A DNA stretch of 64,000 bases. It comes from Sphingomonas sp. BK580. Its GTDB lineage: Bacteria > Pseudomonadota > Alphaproteobacteria > Sphingomonadales > Sphingomonadaceae. The DNA lies in contig NZ_JACIAY010000003.1 in NCBI RefSeq assembly GCF_014194975.1, positions 451,441-515,440 of the forward strand, written 5' to 3'. The notes below the pieces were generated by a model. The model was not told the DNA's origin and ran no database searches. It worked only from the letters and a program-made list of their open reading frames with translations. A program made the translations under genes and the position numbers. Each line of letters starts with the position of its first letter. Position 1 is the stretch's first letter. Positions 46,192-53,666 of the stretch are shown piece by piece.

Positions 46192-47670
46192 TCAGCAGCT
46201 GTGAGGATCACGCCTGATAACCTCCTCGCGTCCCGCAATTGCAGCGACACCTCGCTGCCGAGCCTTTGCGCGATAAAGGGCGTCGTCTGCTGCTTTCAAA
46301 AGCGCTGATCGGTTGCGCAACTCCTCATCGCAGAGGCAGGCGCCGATCGTAGCGGAGACCTGGATAATGTCCCCGCGATCGGTGACTTCAAGTCGTAGGT
46401 CTGCAAGTAGCCGGCTCAAGCACCCCGGCAGGCGATCGCTAGTGTCACCTCCCATCATGAGGACGACGAACTCGTCACCCCCGACACGGGCGACGAAGTT
46501 CGCGCCGAGATAGTCGGCCCCCTGCAGCTTCCCTGCCATGCGCTGCAGCACATCGTCCCCTGCGGCATGGCCGAGCCGATCGTTCACTTCCTTGAAGCGG
46601 TCTAGGTCGATGATAGCCAATGCGAACGGCAAAGGCGGGCTGTCACCCGCGGTGTTGAGCAGCTGCTCTACCTCAAGATTGAACGCGCGGCGGCTCGGCA
46701 ACCCCGTCAACTCATCAGTTCGCGCGGCGGCGAGTAGGTGGCGTTCAAAGTGATGCCGCTCCGTTATGTCTTGGATGACGCCCATAATCGCGACGCGCTC
46801 GCCGCCGCGACGATCGATCTCGCCGAGCGTCCGCACGCGGCGCACGACGCCGCGGGCGTCAGTGAGGTCCAGCTCCAGGTCCCATGGCGTGCCGTCGCGG
46901 GCACAACGCTCGATCGCGTCGTTCAACAGAGCTCGGTCAGGCTTTGAGTAGAAGGAGAGCGCCTCGGCGAGTGGCTCGTCTAAGTGCGGCTCAAGAGCAT
47001 GAATGGCGTAGGTCTGCTCGGACCAATGAACGTGTCCGGTGGGAATCTCGAGCCGCCACGAGCCAATCCGCGCCATCCTCTCGGCATGAGTGAGCAGGCG
47101 TTGCGTCCGCGCCATCTCGTCGAGCGCATCCTGTCGCTCGAGGACGAGGCGCAGGCTGTCTCGGCTAAGCCGGCGAGCGTCAATCAGTGCCTCGACCACC
47201 CGCGCCATGCCGGTGAGCACGGCGAGCTTATCTGCAGCAGGGCTATGCGGCCGATCGTCCGCCACGCAAATGGTACCGATAGGCAGCAAAGCTTCACAAG
47301 TCGGGTCCTTCACCCGCAACGGCACACCAGCGTAGAAGCGGACGTGAGGCGGTCCAACGACCAAGGGGTTGTGCGCAAACCGTTCATCGGCGTGCGTGTC
47401 AGGAATCACCAGCAGGTCGTCGTTCGCGATCGTGAGCGTACAAAAAGACACCTCGCGTGACGTCTCGGACGCGTCTAGGCCGCAGCTCGCCTTGAACCAC
47501 TGCCGGTTAGCGTCGATGAGCGCGACATAGGCGATCTTGCAGTCGAACAGGTGCTGAGCACCGGCGACAATGGCGTCGAACTCAGCTTCGGGAGGTGTGT
47601 CGAGCAGCTCGAGCGCGCGCAGTGCGGCTAAGCGCGCGTCTTCTCTATCGATGTGAGCCAAATGCGACAT
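46192..47670 (-). CDS. GAF-PAS-GGDEF diguanylate cyclase
   Basis: 492 residues and soluble. A GAF domain (about 20-170; KIAYVALIDANRQWFKASCG, FYAGVPLRV) is followed by a PAS/PAC domain (about 200-315; GSWRLEIPTGHVHWSEQTYA, ending MGVIQDITERHHFERHL). The GGDEF domain (about 325-485) has TDELTGLPSRRAF, DLDRFKEVNDRLGH and an intact RVGGDEFVVL. It should make cyclic-di-GMP in response to a small ligand or redox/light cue. The inhibitory I-site (RxxD five residues before GGDEF) is not apparent, so product feedback may be missing. Confidence 0.92.
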   Translation of the reverse strand: MSHLAHIDREDARLAALRALELLDTPPEAEFDAIVAGAQHLFDCKIAYVALIDANRQWFKASCGLDASETSREVSFCTLTIANDDLLVIPDTHADERFAHNPLVVGPPHVRFYAGVPLRVKDPTCEALLPIGTICVADDRPHSPAADKLAVLTGMARVVEALIDARRLSRDSLRLVLERQDALDEMARTQRLLTHAERMARIGSWRLEIPTGHVHWSEQTYAIHALEPHLDEPLAEALSFYSKPDRALLNDAIERCARDGTPWDLELDLTDARGVVRRVRTLGEIDRRGGERVAIMGVIQDITERHHFERHLLAAARTDELTGLPSRRAFNLEVEQLLNTAGDSPPLPFALAIIDLDRFKEVNDRLGHAAGDDVLQRMAGKLQGADYLGANFVARVGGDEFVVLMMGGDTSDRLPGCLSRLLADLRLEVTDRGDIIQVSATIGACLCDEELRNRSALLKAADDALYRAKARQRGVAAIAGREEVIRRDPHSC

Positions 47671-47840
47671 TGCGCCATTATGAACCTAATCAGCTTGGCG
47701 GTTGGTTAACATCGCGTCCTGCCATCCAACCGGTTTGAGCGGCTATATCAACGTCGGTGGCATGTGTGCTGGGGCCGTGTGTCAGCAGCTCAACGATGCG
47801 CGCCGGTGCTGTCAGTCTAACGCGAACTCGTCTCTACACG

Positions 47841-48620
47841 ATGCACCTCGCCCTCGGCTCGCGTTGGATCAGCCGACGAGCGCCTGCCACTCTGCCAGCG
47901 CCGCGGAGCGGCGCTGCTTGTAGGTCTGGCGGTCGACGAGGTGGCGTTCGTGGTTGAAGTGGTTGTGGACGTTGGCGTGAACTGAGGCGAACTTCTGTAG
48001 CGTTCGCATCTGCCGGAACCGCTGCATCGCCCGCTCTCGTCGCCTGAACGGCAGGTGCGAGTTCTCGACGCGGTTGTTGGCCCAGCGACCCAGCTCCTGC
48101 TTCTCGCGATTGCCGAGTTCGGTCAGTGCTGCACCATAGGAGCGCAGACCGTCGGTCGTGATCGCCTCGGGCGAGCCGTGGCGCTTGAGCGCCCTCTTTA
48201 TGAAGGCGAGCGCTGCCTTCTTGTCGCGAGTCTTAGTGACGTAGCTCTCGAGGATCTCACCCTCGTGGTCCACCGCGCGCCACAGGTAGACCTTCTCGCC
48301 GTTCAGCTTCACGTACATCTCGTCCAGGTGCCAGCGCCAATGGCAGAAGCCGCGCATGCGGCTCACCCGCTGGCGCCGCACCTCGCCCGCGAACAGCGGG
48401 CCGAACCTGTTCCACCACAGCCTCACCGTCTCATGGCAGATGTCGATCCCGCGTTCGAACAGCAGGTCCTCCACGTTACGCAGAGACAGCGGGAAGCGCA
48501 CGTACATCAGCACCACCAACCGGATCACCTCGGGTGACGAGTTGAAGTAGCGGAACGGGCTGGCTGGCTTCCGCGGGCGGGGCATTCGCTTCCCTACCCC
48601 AATCACCTGCGAGGGTGCAT
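47841..48620 (-). mobile_element. IS6-family insertion sequence (~780 bp)
   Basis: It contains one transposase gene and is bounded by imperfect inverted ends (ATGCACCTCGC on the left; GCGAGGGTGCAT on the right). Its size fits IS6-family elements. I found no direct repeat of 8 bp at the flanks, so the ends are provisional. It lies next to an IS110-type remnant. Confidence 0.6.
47869..48585 (-). CDS. IS6-family DDE transposase
   Basis: 238 residues from the ATG at 48585 (MPRPRKPASPFRYFNSSPEV); the longer frame to 48702 is not homologous. It shows the zinc-finger-like start, then HETVRLWWNRFGPLFAGEVR. The DDE residues are in WRWHLDEMYVKLNGEKVYLW (first D), ITTDGLRSYGAAL (second D) and NNRVENSHLPFRRRERAMQR (E). 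All three are present, so it may be active. Confidence 0.95.
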   Translation of the reverse strand: MPRPRKPASPFRYFNSSPEVIRLVVLMYVRFPLSLRNVEDLLFERGIDICHETVRLWWNRFGPLFAGEVRRQRVSRMRGFCHWRWHLDEMYVKLNGEKVYLWRAVDHEGEILESYVTKTRDKKAALAFIKRALKRHGSPEAITTDGLRSYGAALTELGNREKQELGRWANNRVENSHLPFRRRERAMQRFRQMRTLQKFASVHANVHNHFNHERHLVDRQTYKQRRSAALAEWQALVG

Positions 48621-48678
48621 TAGCTTTGACAAAGCCCGCCGCCTGGCTCGGTCTCGTTCCTCGACAGCATTCGAGCGG

Positions 48679-48928
48679 CGGCAAGGAACGGCTTGGGCGC
48701 ACGACCAGGATGGGCGAGCGCAGCTTGCGGCGCCTGCTGATCCTCGGGGCAAGCTAGGCAACGAAGGTCGCGGCGCGCCAGCCCGATAAGGCCAGCGCGT
48801 GGTTGGCAGGCATGCTCGCGCGCAAGCCGCGCATGCTGGTCACCGTCGCGTTCGCGACCAAGATGGCACGGATCGTCTGGGCGCTGATGGCGCACGGCGG
48901 CACCTACAGAGCTCCGGCCGCGGGGTAA
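48679..48928 (+). pseudogene. IS110-family transposase, C-terminal remnant
   Basis: The translation KERLGRTTRMGERSLRRLLI, then SAWLAGMLARKPRMLVTVAF and ARIVWALMAHGGTYRAPAAG to the TAA at 48926, is the end of an IS110/IS1111 transposase. An in-frame stop lies after LLILGAS. The N-terminal two thirds are missing, apparently displaced by the IS6 element. It is a different subtype from the 27.1/60.9-kb copies and similar to the one beginning at 63982. Confidence 0.85.
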
Positions 48929-49187
48929 CCGCCAAGGCTTGAGGCGTCAGGGACGCAGGGAAGGTCAGCAGAGAGAAATGGCGCAACGGTCAGAAGACGG
49001 GGTCGGGAAAACCAGTGAAATGACCAGGCGCCCTGAGCGCGCAAAAGCGATCTGGACCCGATCCGCGATCTCCATTCAGGCCAGCAGCCGTGATGAAGGC
49101 TGCATCGACAGGCCGGACACACGGAAGCACCTGAACCCGCGCTAAAATCTCTTCAACACCCTCTTGCATCCGAAGGGGCGTCCACAC
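48929..49187 (+). mobile_element. 3' non-coding end of the IS1111-type remnant
   Basis: These 259 bp follow the transposase stop and end with GGGGCGTCCA (49175-49184). The inverse of this, TGGACGCCCC, occurs at 63915-63924 at the left end of the element entering at the right edge of the window. In IS1111-group elements the guide RNA is encoded in this 3' segment. It directly abuts interspersed repeat copy 7. Confidence 0.6.
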
Positions 49188-49240
49188 ACGGTCGTTCCGG
49201 GCGCCTCGCCGGCCCCCCAGATTCGGTCGCTCGTTAGTCT
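49188..49240 (+). repeat. Interspersed ~60-bp repeat, copy 7 (left end lost to the IS)
   Basis: Begins at CACGGTCGTTCCGGGCGC, which corresponds to the ACCGGTCA block, and ends CCCAGATTCGGTCGCTCGTT. GACCCA is replaced by the IS end. Confidence 0.6.
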
Positions 49241-49497
49241 CAGTGTTCAAGGTTCCTAGGCCCTTCGCGCAATTGCCTGGATGGCCTGCAAGTGGGCCCA
49301 AACGGACGTGGCAGCGGGAATGCGTGGGGGTACAGCAGGTATGATCGGCGGCGTTTGCAAAGGGACGGGTGACTGAGGTGAAGGTATCTCTGCCGTGCTG
49401 CCCGCTTGTGGGCACGACCGATGGCCGCCCAGCTGTGTGGCTGCTAGCCCAGTCGGTCTGTTGTATTTGCTAGCGTTATCGCTCATATAGGTCGCAT
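49241..49497. other. Gap before pseudoknot copy 3
   Basis: A minus-strand, proline-rich frame (MSDNASKYNRPTGLAATQLG, 49256-49486) has no ribosome-binding site and no relative that I recognise, so it is not called. No other feature seen. Confidence 0.35.
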
Positions 49498-49560
49498 CGC
49501 TGGCTTCCTTTCGTAAGCGCCAGCGGCTGAGAGACCTCGCGCTCCCGCTTACGCGCGGAG
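49498..49560 (+). promoter_or_regulatory. Pseudoknot leader element, copy 3
   Basis: P1 is perfect: CGCTGGC (49498-49504) with GCCAGCG (49519-49525). The loop CGTAAGC (49512-49518) pairs with GCTTACG (49547-49553). The core is GCTGAGAGAC then GCGCTCCC. GGAG (49557-49560) and the ATG at 49569 follow. It is the best-formed of the four copies. Confidence 0.7.
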
Positions 49561-49568
49561 TGAAATGG

Positions 49569-49805
49569 ATGAATCTCGCAGAACTCCATGGGCGGCAACA
49601 GGTATCCGTCGGACGAGCAGCCACAGCCGCTTCGCCCGAAGCGCAATCGTCTCACTGGCGCTTAGCCACCGGCTACGCCGATCGCATCAAGAATTTCGAC
49701 GAGCAAAGGGAGGAGCGGCCCATTCTTCATCATTATTCTGTCGTGAGCGCAGCTGGCAGCGTTGATGTCGTCCTCGCTAACTTGGTGTCGGAGCAAGAGC
49801 TTTGA
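49569..49805 (+). CDS. Small protein of the 'MDLxELHxRQQ' family
   Basis: 78 residues (MNLAELHGRQQVSVGRAATA, SSHWRLATGYADRIKNFDEQ). It is closely related over the first 45 residues to the 12229 protein. It follows pseudoknot copy 3 with 8 bases between GGAG and ATG. The stop overlaps the TTG start of the membrane protein (TTGA). Function unknown. It heads a three-gene cassette that is repeated, in damaged form, at 10.3 kb. Confidence 0.65.
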   Translation: MNLAELHGRQQVSVGRAATAASPEAQSSHWRLATGYADRIKNFDEQREERPILHHYSVVSAAGSVDVVLANLVSEQEL

Positions 49806-49930
49806 TCTGGCTCCTGGTGACGCTGAGCATCATCTGGCTCGTCCCCACCGCCCTGATCATCATGCTCTATCTTAGCTCGTTGACGTCGGCACGAGCACGT
49901 GAATGGCTTCTACGACACCTCGTTTCGTGA
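49802..49930 (+). CDS. 42-residue single-span membrane protein (TTG start)
   Basis: LIWLLVTLSIIWLVPTALII, then MLYLSSLTSARAREWLLRHL and VS. It is the same length as the 10347 paralogue, with the same helix and basic tail. Translation appears to begin at a TTG overlapping the preceding stop. The conserved overlap implies coupled translation from the pseudoknot-controlled gene. Confidence 0.6.
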   Translation: MIWLLVTLSIIWLVPTALIIMLYLSSLTSARAREWLLRHLVS

Positions 49931-50115
49931 CGGAGACGTCCGCGGGCAATCCTTCGCGACGCTGGACGCAAAGCGACATCACGGCCCTGCGAAGTGGCGT
50001 CTCTATGGGACACACAGGCAGTAAGCTGGCGCAGATGCTTGGTCGTGAGATCGTTGATCTGCGACGTATGGCGCTAAGGCTTAATCTGACGCTAAGTTCC
50101 TTCGAGGCGACTTAG
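49903..50115 (+). CDS. Small SANT/Myb-like protein
   Basis: 70 residues, overlapping the membrane protein by 28 bp. The C-terminal 45 residues (RRWTQSDITALRSGVSMGHT, LAQMLGREIVDLRRMALRLN) have the spaced hydrophobics and tryptophan of small Myb/SANT-like helix-turn-helix proteins. It is the intact version of the broken gene at 10475. It may bind DNA and regulate the cassette (inference). Confidence 0.6.
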   Translation: MASTTPRFVTETSAGNPSRRWTQSDITALRSGVSMGHTGSKLAQMLGREIVDLRRMALRLNLTLSSFEAT

Positions 50116-50359
50116 AAGCCGATCCTCGCGCCTGAGATTGGCGATCGGGGAGCGAAGTTTAAAGGCATGACAGAGGTGGATTGAGGTTTGTACTCGATTC
50201 CAGGCCACAATGCCGTTGACGACCTGCTCATTATGAAAGCAGCAACGTTCTGGGCATCATCAGCGAAAGACGTGCTGCCGGGTCACAAAGCACGCGAAGG
50301 CAAGCTGAGCGAGCTTAGCGACAACATCAAAGAATCAAATTCTACCTTCGGAGGACCAC

Positions 50360-50488
50360 ATGGCGAAGAGTCAGCGCAAAGGCAGCAAAGAAGCACGCAA
50401 ACCTAAGAAGCCGGGCCCTGAGAAGCAGAACGCGTCCGCTCCCTCGCTCAAGGGCGCCCCACCCGCTTCCACCACCAAGAAGATCTGA
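50360..50488 (+). CDS. 42-residue basic protein
   Basis: MAKSQRKGSKEARKPKKPGP, then a short Ala/Pro/Ser tail ending TTKKI. CGGAGGACC lies just upstream of the ATG. Such tiny Lys-rich proteins are widespread in alphaproteobacteria and may bind nucleic acid. It is too short to appear in routine gene calls. Confidence 0.55.
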   Translation: MAKSQRKGSKEARKPKKPGPEKQNASAPSLKGAPPASTTKKI

Positions 50489-50518
50489 GACTGCAACCGG
50501 ACCATCGGAGAACATCAT

Positions 50519-50785
50519 ATGTATCCCTCAGCCGCACTATGCCGGGCTCAAGAGGCTCTCCAGAGGAGGCGAGCGACCGGAGCGCCGCTCGCGAATGTTC
50601 GTCAGCTAGCCCAGATCGCCGCAAACGCGTGGGGCGCAGAAGCACAGCTGGCCGAAAAGCGGGAGCAACGGCCGGTACGGATTGGTGGTGATGCTACCCG
50701 TACTAAAGCCGAGAAGGGCTGCCAACGCGAGCAACTTGATCGAGCGCTCAGCGAGAACCCCGATCGCGGTCTGGCTCACGCTTGA
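50519..50785 (+). CDS. Small hypothetical protein
   Basis: 88 residues; GGAGAAC precedes the ATG. The first half (LCRAQEALQRRRATGAPLAN, VRQLAQIAANAWGAEAQLAE) is a helical segment of a type I recognise from other sphingomonad hypotheticals. The tail is charged. It lies 30 bp after the basic 42-residue gene on the same strand. Confidence 0.55.
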   Translation: MYPSAALCRAQEALQRRRATGAPLANVRQLAQIAANAWGAEAQLAEKREQRPVRIGGDATRTKAEKGCQREQLDRALSENPDRGLAHA

Positions 50786-50927
50786 TCAAGCCGTTCCAGC
50801 CTCAAGGTGAGCTTTCATCGACGCCTCCTGTCTGTAGGGGGCGCCTAGCCGCGTCGACCGAAACGACCGGCGCGGCTCTCAGCGCCTGCGCCCGGGTAAC
50901 CCTCGAAGGCCGAGGGCGGTCGATACG

Positions 50928-51176
50928 ATGACGGGGGTTCGCACCACTAAAACCACGGTGACTTTTAGGTCGGCCTTTCGACTGACCGGGTTCGACGGAC
51001 CCGAACCCGCCGGTACGTACGACTTGGAAGTTGATGAGGAGATTGTTGAGGGGAATGACCGGACGGTATACCGGCGCATCGCTACCCTCCTCATCCTACG
51101 CAGCGGCGGTACCACACGCACAATGACCGTAAACCAGGCGGATCTCGAGGCTGCGCTCGCCAGAGATCGCGAGTGA
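50928..51176 (+). CDS. Small beta-rich hypothetical protein
   Basis: 82 residues. TTVTFRSAFRLTGFDGPEPA, GTYDLEVDEEIVEG and YRRIATLLIL are typical of a short alphaproteobacterial family that usually reads TVTF..PF.L.G.D...PAGTY.VETDEE. Predicted all-beta N-terminal part with a helical end (VNQADLEAALARDRE). Function unknown. Confidence 0.6.
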   Translation: MTGVRTTKTTVTFRSAFRLTGFDGPEPAGTYDLEVDEEIVEGNDRTVYRRIATLLILRSGGTTRTMTVNQADLEAALARDRE

Positions 51177-51207
51177 AGGACGGGAAGCAGTGCTTGGGAT
51201 GATTATG

Positions 51208-51270
51208 GACGCATTTACTGGTCATCGAAGGCCACCTGCCCGCCGTCCAACTTTGGATCTTCGTTCATCC
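51208..51270 (+). repeat. Interspersed ~60-bp repeat, copy 8 (diverged)
   Basis: GACGCATTTACTGGTCATCG at the left; CCAACTTTGGATCTTCG then TTCATCCC at the right. The left block is degenerate and the right block is good. Confidence 0.55.
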
Positions 51271-51433
51271 CGGGGTTCGAACCTGCTGGCCGTGCCGTGT
51301 AGCTGTTCCGTTGGCCAAATCTTGCCGGCTAACTGAACGTCCGTTCTCGACGCCGATGCGGCTTTACGGGCGTTCGTTCAACAGCCTGCTTGTTTTCTTT
51401 CTTGTGTTGAGCAGCAATCAGGCTGCCACATGT

Positions 51434-51811
51434 TCATGCGCTGGCCGTCACGACGACGCTCGCCTCCATGCCGGCGAAATCGGAGGCATCGCCTAGAAAG
51501 CCGCCGACAACGGGCAACACTGCTTCGCTGGTCACGCCGACCGCCGTCGCGACCAGCCCGGCGCTGCCCAATCGACGCTGGGTAGGGTCAAAGGCGATCC
51601 AGCCGGCGCCCGGCAGAAAGACTTCGCACCAGGCATGGGTGGCGCCGACATCCCCCGCCACGCTCCCGGGATCAAACAGGTAGCCGGACGCCGCCCGCGC
51701 CGCGAAGTCCAGCCGCCGCACCGCCCACAGGAACAGCGCGGCCAAGTCGCGGCACGAACCGCTGCGCAGCGCGAGGGTACGCGACGGCGGCTGGGTGCCT
51801 TCCTCGTCGCG
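51434..51811 (-). pseudogene. Transglutaminase fragment, duplicate of the 3' end of 12967-13824
   Basis: The last 126 residues of the transglutaminase are repeated here with few changes, including SGSCRDLAALFLWAVRRLDF, GATHAWCEVFLPGAGWIAFD and LPVVGGFLGDASDFAGMEAS. Homology stops at the DEEGTQPPS segment (51811); beyond it the frame is unrelated. The N-terminal domain is absent, so it is non-functional although the catalytic Cys, His and Asp remain. Confidence 0.88.
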
Positions 51812-52006
51812 GGCCGGGAGCCGAACCCCACTCCGCACGCGCGATAATGGCGGAGCGCCCCGCGCCGCATCCACTCGAGACACAGCCGCTATCAATTAAC
51901 GCCAAATATGGTTGCCCGCGACGCCCCGGACTAGTGCAGAGCCGGCGCCGCGAGCGGAGCGCCTGTCGCAGGAGAAAAGCGATAAAGCAAGAGGCGAAGA
52001 GCCGTC

Positions 52007-52213
52007 TCAACCTTGCACCTTCAACGGCACAATCTCGAACTGTACGATCTGATATGCTGGGATGCCGATCAGAGCATGCTCCCAGACTCGGCTCTTAGCT
52101 CGGGCAACCCGCATGACCTTACCCGATCGAAGGCGAACCCTGACGCGCTCCTCAGGGTCGATCGGAAGCCCTCCCCCGTTGTGCGGCACCCATTCGCTCG
52201 CCTTCTGGTCCAC
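52007..52213 (-). CDS. Small beta-rich protein, phage/plasmid-type hypothetical
   Basis: 68 residues. The GTG at 52213 is chosen because AAGGAGG lies 3-4 bases upstream. WVPHNGGGLPIDPEERVRVR, then LRSGKVMRVARAKSRVWEHA and IPAYQIVQFEIV, matches the W....GG..P.....V.V....G......A....W.....IVAY.V pattern of a small family found on phages and genomic islands. Function unknown. Confidence 0.6.
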   Translation of the reverse strand: MDQKASEWVPHNGGGLPIDPEERVRVRLRSGKVMRVARAKSRVWEHALIGIPAYQIVQFEIVPLKVQG

Positions 52214-52530
52214 GCTGCCTCCTTCAAGCGACCGGCTCAGCAGTGGCGTAAAGAGGCCCGGCAAACGGATCTGCCGGGCCAAAGGTGAGACCCTCATGGT
52301 TGAGGATCTGGGGTCGTGGCGTGGCGGTACGGTAGTACTGTCCTTCGCGCCACCGAGTTTACTTACATCAAGCTAACCAGCGTTACTGACGCTGAGTGAA
52401 TGCTCGCACTGCGTCGACGCACGCGGCCGTCATTTGAAATGAAGTCAACGAGCGTCGGAGATGCTCCGTCAGAGCTGAAGCGCCGACAGGCTGCGCGGGC
52501 CGACCTCACGAATAATGCCGGCCCAGCTTC
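52214..52530. other. Gap without a supported gene
   Basis: About 317 bp; no coding pattern or strong structure recognised on either strand. Confidence 0.4.
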
Positions 52531-52728
52531 CTACTCCTTATCGAGATTCTTTGCTGTTTGATGCTCGATCAGCTGAGCGTGGAAAGCGCGCTCATCGTTT
52601 TCACGCGCGATACTTCGCAGGTTCTCTGCATCCCATTCATTGCCCATTTCGTCTGCCAAGCGGCGGCAGCGATCGGCCTGTGCCCGGAACGCGGCTGATG
52701 ATGTCTGCGGTGGACCAAACGTTCGCAT
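52531..52728 (-). CDS. Small helical protein, 'RCRRLA' family
   Basis: 65 residues with AAFRAQADRCRRLADEMGNE and ENLRSIARENDERAFHAQLI. Related to the 10802 protein. No clear Shine-Dalgarno sequence; the paralogue is the main support. Confidence 0.5.
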   Translation of the reverse strand: MRTFGPPQTSSAAFRAQADRCRRLADEMGNEWDAENLRSIARENDERAFHAQLIEHQTAKNLDKE

Positions 52729-53022
52729 GCCATAAGACTGTCATGAAAGGCCTTTCCTGCATAGTCAGCAACCCACTAATGTGAGTGAATACTTAGTGCA
52801 GGGGGAAAGAGGGGGCTGCTCACAGCCGATTGCGCTCCGCTTTCGCGGCCCGCGCGTAAATGGTCCTGTCAACGATATTTTGAACACTATGGGTCCACGG
52901 CATGCGGTCACCCGTTCCGGGTCCACTCGCCACCCACGCCAAGGACATCGATCATAGAAAATCAACAAGATAGCTCGGGCAAACAGGCCCATGTCGCTGA
53001 TGATAAAGCCGGCAAAGGCATC
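52729..53022. other. Gap of nearly 300 bp
   Basis: No gene is supported. A plus-strand frame entering from about 52950 (IENQQDSSGKQAHVADDKAG) reads into the next small ORF but has no ATG, GTG or TTG in a good place; it may be the true N-terminus of that gene. Confidence 0.35.
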
Positions 53023-53127
53023 ATGTCGCGGGTAAATGCAGCATCCGATCCTGAGACGGCCGGCGTCGAGAACGCGCCAGAAGGTCCTGAGGCGAAGCCT
53101 TCCGGCGCCGCTGCTCCGGAAAGGTGA
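53023..53127 (+). CDS. Possible small protein (start uncertain)
   Basis: 34 residues from the ATG at 53023 (MSRVNAASDPETAGVENAPE, GPEAKPSGAAAPER). The frame is open upstream with a similar hydrophilic composition, so the gene may be longer with an unusual or lost start. Low-complexity and probably disordered. Confidence 0.35.
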   Translation: MSRVNAASDPETAGVENAPEGPEAKPSGAAAPER

Positions 53128-53414
53128 TTGCTCACGGCTTTGTAGGCGAGGGTCGGTCGGCAGTGCGCCTCAGAAATCGAGCCTGCGTCGCTCTACCCCA
53201 GCCACAAGCGCGACCATCGCGTGATTTTCATCGTCCAGGTTGTGTTCGACCAATCGGCGTTCCGCTCCTGATTACCCGAGCCGGCGAACGCTTCGGGAGT
53301 AAGCGAAGGTCGGTCGTCGTTCATACGATGATTCGAATTCAGCCGCTTAATCTGTGCGACAGACGGAAGTGGTGCTGCTGGTAATCTAGAATCCAATCCC
53401 TACATACGACACAT

Positions 53415-53480
53415 CGTTGGCTTTCAGATGTAAGCGCTGGCGGCTGTGAGACTTATGCGCTCCCGCTTACAAGACGGGAG
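53415..53480 (+). promoter_or_regulatory. Pseudoknot leader element, copy 4
   Basis: P1 pairs CGTTGGC (53415-53421) with GCTGGCG (53436-53442), using G-U pairs. GTAAGC (53430-53435) pairs with GCTTAC (53465-53470). The core reads GCTGTGAGAC then GCGCTCCC. GGGAG (53476-53480) and the ATG at 53487 follow. It is the most diverged copy, yet the folding is kept. Confidence 0.65.
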
Positions 53481-53486
53481 CCGCTC

Positions 53487-53666
53487 ATGGACCTTAACTA
53501 CCTTCTCGCCCGCCATCAGACGTCGCTTGGGCGCGTTGCCAGCGCCGCATGCTCGTCCAGCCGCACCTCGCACCAGGGCCTCGCTGATCTCTACGCAGCC
53601 GAGGTGAACGCAATGTATGAGCACGCCGACGCTTCGGCGCGTCTTGCCTCACGGGTGGCGGCATGA
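53487..53666 (+). CDS. Small protein, diverged member of the pseudoknot-linked family
   Basis: 59 residues: MDLNYLLARHQTSLGRVASA, then SSSRTSHQGLADLYAAEVNA. It aligns with the 12229 and 49569 proteins over the first 45 residues. The stop overlaps the next start (ATGA). Its translation should be governed by pseudoknot copy 4. Confidence 0.6.
   Translation: MDLNYLLARHQTSLGRVASAACSSSRTSHQGLADLYAAEVNAMYEHADASARLASRVAA

Noticed and set aside
47841..48620. Target-site duplication of the IS6 element
   Set aside because: Flanks do not share an 8-bp direct repeat, so none is reported; the ends may be slightly different or a deletion may have followed.
49256..49486. Proline-rich minus-strand ORF starting MSDNASKY
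   Set aside because: No ribosome-binding site, no recognised relative, and it ends beside a repeat copy.
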